Assembly (NCBI GenBank): GCA_031268395.1
Contig: JAIRXI010000083.1
Span: 1-11,679 of the forward strand
Length of the DNA stretch: 11,679 bases
Reading direction: 5' to 3'
From: Tannerella sp.
Lineage (GTDB): Bacteria > Bacteroidota > Bacteroidia > Bacteroidales > Tannerellaceae
The position numbers and the translations under genes were made by a program. Positions 7,246 through 11,679 of the stretch are shown one piece after another. Positions within the stretch are counted from its first letter, which is position 1, and every line of letters starts with the position of its first letter. The notes below the pieces were generated by a model that made no database searches, had not been told where the DNA came from, and saw nothing but the letters and a program-made list of their open reading frames with translations.

Positions 7246-7247
7246 GC

Positions 7248-8888
7248 TCAATTGTAAAGAGGGCTTTGCTCCAGCGAACCCAGGCTCTTGTCTATCTCCG
7301 CCCGCGGAATGGGTATCCAGTAATGCTGCTCCATGAACTGACGCTGCAGGACGGCCCGGTTGAAGTCGTATGTCTTGACACCGTCCACGATGCGGATATC
7401 CACTCCTTTCTGATCGACGTTTTCCGTTTCCATCGCGATTTTCCACCTCCTGACATCGAAAAAGCGGTGCCCTTCAAAGACAAGTTCGATCCTCCTTTCG
7501 TTATAAATCCTTTTCTTCAAGGCCTCGCCGGTAACTGTCGGGGGTATGGGCGGCATGTTTACGCTTGCACGGCTGCGGACAAGGTTGAGATACTCGCGCG
7601 CCGTCTCCTCGTCGCCCAGTTCAAACATGGCTTCAGCATAGTTGAGCAGGATTTCCGCATAGCGGAAGAAAATCCACGGACTGGTGGGACGCACGCTGCC
7701 TCCGCTGGGCGGAATGTCTTCGTGCAGGAATTTCTTGAAATAATACCCGCTCATCGAAGCATTCCACGACTGGACGCTGCTCTCGGGCGAGTCCAGGCCG
7801 CCCCGCCAGGTTTCCGTTTCGCGGCCGGCCCAGACGGCTCCATCGTACAGAATGGACGCGGAGAGCCGGGGATCACGGTTTTCGTAAGGATGCGCGGGGT
7901 CGTAGTTCGACGCGGGATTGACCTGGCCGTTGTCCAGGAAGGGCCTTTCGCCGTTCGTCATCTCGTAGGCATCTACCAGCCCCTGCGTGGGATTCTCGGC
8001 GCCCCAGCCGTTCGAGCCGTTACGTCCCTGATAGAGATGGAAATCGGTCGTATTGTCCTGGCCCTGAGAATAGGAACGCGCCAGTATAATTTCGCCGTTG
8101 TCGCGGAGGAAGGTCTGCCGGTAGTCGTCTTCCAGCAGGTAGCGCGCATTCAGCAGTTCTGCGGCCGCGGCGGCCGCAGCCTGCCATTTGGCTCTGTCGT
8201 TCGTCGAATTGACCAGCGGACTGGCGGCATAAAGCAGCACCCTGGACTTCAATGCCCGGCAGGCATCGGCCGACGCCCTTCCCAGCTGGCTTTCGGGCTG
8301 TCTGTCCGGCAGCAGCGGGATGGCCCTGTCCAGTTCCGCAATGATGTAGTCGACACACTCCCCGTATGAATTGCGACTGACGGAATAGTCCTGATTCAGC
8401 TCGTAAATCGTCTGGATGATGGGGACTCCGCCATAGCGGGCGATCAGGTTCGCATAGACAAACGCCCGGAGGAACATCATTTCGCCGGTCGCGGTCTTCC
8501 TGAATTCTTCATCCACCGGAGCGGCCTCTATCCTGGAGAAGAAAATGTTGATGTCCCGGATTCTGCTGTAAGCCGTTTTCCAGTAATTCAGTGTCCAGGA
8601 AAGATCGCTCACGTTGTCGGGACTGAGTTCGCCGCGGAGGATCAGCCGGTAACTCCCGGAATTGTGGATGCAGTATGCCTCGTCGCAGGCCGAACTCAGG
8701 AGGTCGCCCTGGAAACCGGAAGGCAGCGATCCCCTGTATGTCGTATTTACATAGAGCTGGATAAGCGCCTGGTCGTTCCAGACATCGTTTTCCGACAGCT
8801 TGTCCAGCGGTTTCATGTCCAGCACGTCGCTGCATGACGATACAAACAGGACGGCCATAATGCCTATTATCTGATTTATTTTTCTCAT
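7248..8888 (-). CDS. SusD/RagB-family starch-binding-like surface lipoprotein
   Basis: A 546-residue glycan-binding lipoprotein that forms the lid of the SusC channel at the outer membrane and captures oligosaccharides for import. The signal peptide ends FVSSC (Cys19), followed by SDVLDMKPLDKLS, the typical mature start of SusD proteins. Further family landmarks are the helical GEMMFLRAFVYANLIARYGG (135-154), NPTQGLVDAYEMTNG (299-313), HPYENRDPRLSASILYDG (333-350), FFRYAEILLNYAEAMFEL (407-424) and the C-terminal ERRIELVFEGHRFFDVRRWK (464-483). Seven consecutive alanines (237-243) sit in a helix and are encoded by a GC palindrome. The start lies 11 nt after the SusC stop, with no Shine-Dalgarno motif, as usual in the phylum. 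Ligand specificity cannot be read from the sequence. Confidence 0.95.
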   Translation of the reverse strand: MRKINQIIGIMAVLFVSSCSDVLDMKPLDKLSENDVWNDQALIQLYVNTTYRGSLPSGFQGDLLSSACDEAYCIHNSGSYRLILRGELSPDNVSDLSWTLNYWKTAYSRIRDINIFFSRIEAAPVDEEFRKTATGEMMFLRAFVYANLIARYGGVPIIQTIYELNQDYSVSRNSYGECVDYIIAELDRAIPLLPDRQPESQLGRASADACRALKSRVLLYAASPLVNSTNDRAKWQAAAAAAAELLNARYLLEDDYRQTFLRDNGEIILARSYSQGQDNTTDFHLYQGRNGSNGWGAENPTQGLVDAYEMTNGERPFLDNGQVNPASNYDPAHPYENRDPRLSASILYDGAVWAGRETETWRGGLDSPESSVQSWNASMSGYYFKKFLHEDIPPSGGSVRPTSPWIFFRYAEILLNYAEAMFELGDEETAREYLNLVRSRASVNMPPIPPTVTGEALKKRIYNERRIELVFEGHRFFDVRRWKIAMETENVDQKGVDIRIVDGVKTYDFNRAVLQRQFMEQHYWIPIPRAEIDKSLGSLEQSPLYN

Positions 8889-8899
8889 GATTCGTTGAA

Positions 8900-11679
8900 T
8901 TAAAATGTGATGTTAATACCTGCATTGAATGTGCGCTGCTGCGGATAATACCAGTAGTCGTCCGCTTCCGGATCATAACCCGTATCCTTCATGTGATCGT
9001 AAAGGATGAAAAGGTTATTGGCACTCAGCGACAGACGAATATGCTGAATGGACAGTCTGTCGCAAAGCCTTTTCGGCAAGTTGTAGCCCAGTTCCACGTT
9101 CTTGAGCCTCAGGAAGCCGGAGTCGAACAGCCAGTGCGTGGACTGGACATTGTTGTTTCCCGCGTCCAGGCTAGCCCGCGGCATGGTGGCAGCGGTGTTT
9201 GTCGGCGTCCAGTGATTTTCCCAGCGCCAGGTGGAAAAATTCCCGAGCGAATAGCTCATGATCGGGAAATAGCCGCCAAAATAGACCTGCGCGTTTTCCT
9301 GTCCCTGGAACAGCAGGGAGAGATCGAAGGACTTGTATCCCAGCGAAGCCGAGAGGCCATACGTAATTTCGGGCGTTTTGGTCTCGCCGAGCCTGACCTG
9401 GTCCCGGGAATCCAGGTTTCCGTCTCCGTTCACATCCTCGTACCTGATGTCTCCCGGCTGGGCGTTCAGGAAGTGAGGATAGCTGTCGATCTCCGCCTGA
9501 TCCTTGAATATGCCGAGCGAAATGTAGTAGAGCTGCGCGTCGATAGGCTTGCCGGTTGCCAGCTGATAGCGTTCGGCGGCCGGCTGCTCATCGCTGAAGA
9601 TAACCTTGTTCCGCACAAACGACACGTTTCCGGAAAGACGGTATCTCAGGTCGCCGATCGCATGGTCGTGCGTCAGCACCAGTTCAAGCCCCCTGTTGTC
9701 CACGATCCCGATGTTTTCGTCGGGCAGCACCAGTCCCGTATAGTCGGGAACGATGGCAGAGCGTTTGGTCAGGATGTCCGACCGCCTGGTTTTAAAGAAA
9801 TCAAACTCGACACCCAAAAGGCCATTCCAGAACCGGGCATCCAGTCCGGCATTCCAGGTGACGGCCGTTTCCCACGTGATACCCGGGTTGGGCACGCCAC
9901 TCTGCACCAGACCGTTCACATCCTTGTTTCCGATCACGTAGGGACTGCCGTACCCGTACGCCGTAAGATACTGGAAGGCATTCACCAGGTCGTTGCCCAT
10001 TTTGCCCCATGATCCCCTGAGTTTGAGGTTGTCGAGACCGTCCAGGCCTTTCATGAACGGCTCTTCGGAAATCCGCCAGCCGGCCGAAGCACCGGGGAAA
10101 AACCCGTACCGCTTGTCTGCCGGGAAATTGGGTGAACCGTCATACCGGAAAGTAAGCTGTGCCAGGTACTTCCCGGCATAGTCGTAGGTCAAGCGGCCAT
10201 AGTAATTCTGCCGGGCACCCTGAGACGCCCTTCCGTCGTTGTTGTGCAGCGTCTTGTCGCTGCTTCCGGCAAACAGTTCGGGCAGCGTGCCGGAAAGAAA
10301 GCCTCCGCGTTCCGCCCAGAAATCCCGCTGGAAGATCTGCTGCTGTTCATATCCGAGCATGGCCGCCACGCTGTGCATGTCGAAAGTCCGTTCGTAATTG
10401 ACTTTGGCCGTCAGGTAGGAAAGCGTCCGCATGGTCATGGAGTTTCGCAGCACGGGCTGGTCGGCATTGTAGGACGTACGTCCCCTTTCCAGTTCCCCGG
10501 TCGTCGCATTCCGGTAATACACATAGGTAGGCTCGTCGAAACGCCGGTTGAAGGTGTGGTATGTGTCATAGCTGCCGACCAGGTCCACCCACAGGCCTTC
10601 CACCTGCGGAACGTCCAGCCGCAAAGCCAGGCTGCTCTGGAATACCTTGATTTCCTCGTCGATAAACCCGCCCGCGTCAGTAACGCGGTTCACCAGGCTT
10701 TCGCTTCCGCGGCAGGGATAGAGCAGATCCGTACCCGGCCAGTAGGGCATCCAGTCCGGCTGATCCAGGAAGATGTGGCTGTACAGTTCCCAGTTGCTGA
10801 ACGTGGGATAGTGATTCTTGTCATACCTCCCGGCCAGGTTCAGACTGACTTTGAGCCAGTCGGTCACTTTCGTGTCGACATTGGAACGGAGGTTATACTG
10901 TCGGGCTTCCGTCGTGCCGTTATTGAAATGCCCGCTCTGGAACACTTCCCCGAAAGAGATGTAGTATTGCGAACGCTCGCTCCCTCCGGCAACGGACAGG
11001 TTTGAACGGTGCTGGGGCGTCAAATCCCGGGTGATGAAGTCATACCAGTCCGTATTCGGATAATAGGAGTCGGTGCCGTCCCGAAACTTCTGGAGTTCTT
11101 CGGCCGAATACCTGTCCGGACGTCCTTCGGCGGCTTCGATTTCGTTATACATCAGTGCATACTGGTACGAACTGGCCACTTTCGGTTTCCGGGTCTGCTG
11201 CGTATATCCCTGATTAAAGGAGACGTTGATGACGGGTCTGCTGCCGGTTCCGCGCCTGGTCGTAACCAGAATGACGCCGTTGGCCGCCCGCGCTCCATAG
11301 ATCGCCGCCGACGCATCCTTCAGTACAGTAACGTTTTCGATGTCATTCGGATTGAGCTGTCCAAGCCCCTCCCGTTCGATCCCGTCGATGATCACCAGGA
11401 TGTCGTCTCTTCCCGTCGTACTCCGGCCCCGGATATAAATCTTGGGATCGTCGTTTCCCGGTTCGCCCGAACGGTTATTGACCGTCACGCCCGACAGCCG
11501 TCCGGCCAGGGCATTTCCCACATTCATCGCAGGGCTTTTGATGATTTCGTCACCCTTCACGGAAGCAACCGATCCGGTCAGCGTCACCTTTTTCTGTGTG
11601 CCATACCCGATTACGACCACTTCCTCCAGCGCCCGGGTATCTTCTAACAGCGTGATAGAGAGCAATTTGCCCCCCCCCC
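8900..11679 (-). CDS. SusC/RagA-family TonB-dependent transporter, 5' end outside window
   Basis: The outer-membrane beta-barrel that pairs with SusD to import oligosaccharides using TonB energy. About 921 residues are visible of an expected ~1000-1050. The signal peptide and most of the N-terminal carboxypeptidase-regulatory-like domain are beyond the right edge, and the frame runs open through the final C-run. The visible part begins with LSITLLEDTRALEEVVVIGY, the usual junction into the plug (about residues 20-140), which contains LAGRLSGVTV, IYIRGRST, VIIDGI, ENVTVLKDASAAIYGARAAN and GVILVTT. A DVNGDGNLDSRD loop near residue 744 resembles the calcium-binding-like loops common in SusC barrels. 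The protein ends with the aromatic residue Phe in FNAGINITF, the outer-membrane insertion signal. The apparent TTG start at 11663-11665 is just the first codon after the edge, not a real start. Confidence 0.95.
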   Translation of the reverse strand, partial: GGGKLLSITLLEDTRALEEVVVIGYGTQKKVTLTGSVASVKGDEIIKSPAMNVGNALAGRLSGVTVNNRSGEPGNDDPKIYIRGRSTTGRDDILVIIDGIEREGLGQLNPNDIENVTVLKDASAAIYGARAANGVILVTTRRGTGSRPVINVSFNQGYTQQTRKPKVASSYQYALMYNEIEAAEGRPDRYSAEELQKFRDGTDSYYPNTDWYDFITRDLTPQHRSNLSVAGGSERSQYYISFGEVFQSGHFNNGTTEARQYNLRSNVDTKVTDWLKVSLNLAGRYDKNHYPTFSNWELYSHIFLDQPDWMPYWPGTDLLYPCRGSESLVNRVTDAGGFIDEEIKVFQSSLALRLDVPQVEGLWVDLVGSYDTYHTFNRRFDEPTYVYYRNATTGELERGRTSYNADQPVLRNSMTMRTLSYLTAKVNYERTFDMHSVAAMLGYEQQQIFQRDFWAERGGFLSGTLPELFAGSSDKTLHNNDGRASQGARQNYYGRLTYDYAGKYLAQLTFRYDGSPNFPADKRYGFFPGASAGWRISEEPFMKGLDGLDNLKLRGSWGKMGNDLVNAFQYLTAYGYGSPYVIGNKDVNGLVQSGVPNPGITWETAVTWNAGLDARFWNGLLGVEFDFFKTRRSDILTKRSAIVPDYTGLVLPDENIGIVDNRGLELVLTHDHAIGDLRYRLSGNVSFVRNKVIFSDEQPAAERYQLATGKPIDAQLYYISLGIFKDQAEIDSYPHFLNAQPGDIRYEDVNGDGNLDSRDQVRLGETKTPEITYGLSASLGYKSFDLSLLFQGQENAQVYFGGYFPIMSYSLGNFSTWRWENHWTPTNTAATMPRASLDAGNNNVQSTHWLFDSGFLRLKNVELGYNLPKRLCDRLSIQHIRLSLSANNLFILYDHMKDTGYDPEADDYWYYPQQRTFNAGINITF
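11670..11679. repeat. Run of ten C at the window edge (G-run in SusC coding strand)
   Basis: The window ends with ten C, which on the SusC coding strand is a G-run read as Gly-Gly-Gly before Lys-Leu-Leu. A Gly or two at this place in SusC proteins is ordinary, so part of the run may be real. Its position at the very end suggests an assembly or read-end effect, and its true length is not knowable from this window. Confidence 0.7.

Noticed and set aside
6864..8369. 501-codon open frame on the + strand
   Set aside because: It runs opposite the start of GH95, the intergenic repeats and most of SusD, with Arg/Val/Gly-rich shadow composition.
1..11679. CRISPR array, tRNA, rRNA or riboswitch
   Set aside because: I saw no regularly spaced repeats, no cloverleaf-like sequence and no recognisable riboswitch core. 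Gaps other than 7115-7247 and 311-524 are too short.

Overview
The window carries one strand-consistent polysaccharide utilization locus (PUL) of a Bacteroidota bacterium, transcribed right to left on the minus strand, with the 3' tail of an IS66-type insertion sequence at its left edge. The SusC/SusD pair, lipoprotein signals with Bacteroidales-style lipoboxes, A/T-rich start regions without Shine-Dalgarno motifs and the hydrolase families (GH95, GH97, GH36) all point to Bacteroidales. The genes look GC-rich for that order and almost never use TTA, CTA or TCA codons. This suggests a GC-rich genus (Alistipes-like is a guess; no taxonomic marker is present).

Layout on the + axis: 1-486 is the end of an IS66-family element on the + strand (transposase C-terminus at 2-310, then an AT-richer tail with a candidate right terminal repeat ending near 486). 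The PUL follows on the minus strand, listed here in transcription order: SusC-like TonB-dependent transporter (11679-8900, 5' end cut off), SusD-like lipoprotein (8888-7248), GH95 alpha-L-fucosidase-type enzyme (7114-4709), GH97 retaining enzyme, probably alpha-galactosidase (4685-2682), and GH36 alpha-galactosidase (2678-525). Gaps are 11, 133, 23 and 3 nt, so this looks like a single operon. Only the 133-nt SusD-GH95 gap has visible structure (a hairpin and a degenerate heptamer array).

How it may work (inference): SusCD captures and imports an oligosaccharide across the outer membrane. GH95 removes alpha-L-fucose (or alpha-L-galactose), and the two retaining families GH97 and GH36 remove alpha-D-galactose (or beta-L-arabinopyranose for GH97). 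All three are exo-acting and no endo-enzyme, sulfatase or regulator is visible, so the locus looks like a side-chain or cap-trimming cassette. Fucosylated and alpha-galactosylated glycans such as blood-group-B-like mucin caps, or plant pectin, arabinoxylan or xyloglucan decorations, are reasonable candidates. The regulator and any endo-enzyme may lie upstream of SusC outside the window.

Both window ends look like assembly edges: an IS fragment on the left and a run of ten C on the right. I found no wholly new system. The most unusual points are an Asp-for-Asn difference in the GH95 active-site motif, the same-frame GH97/GH36 junction separated by one stop codon, and the structured SusD-GH95 spacer.
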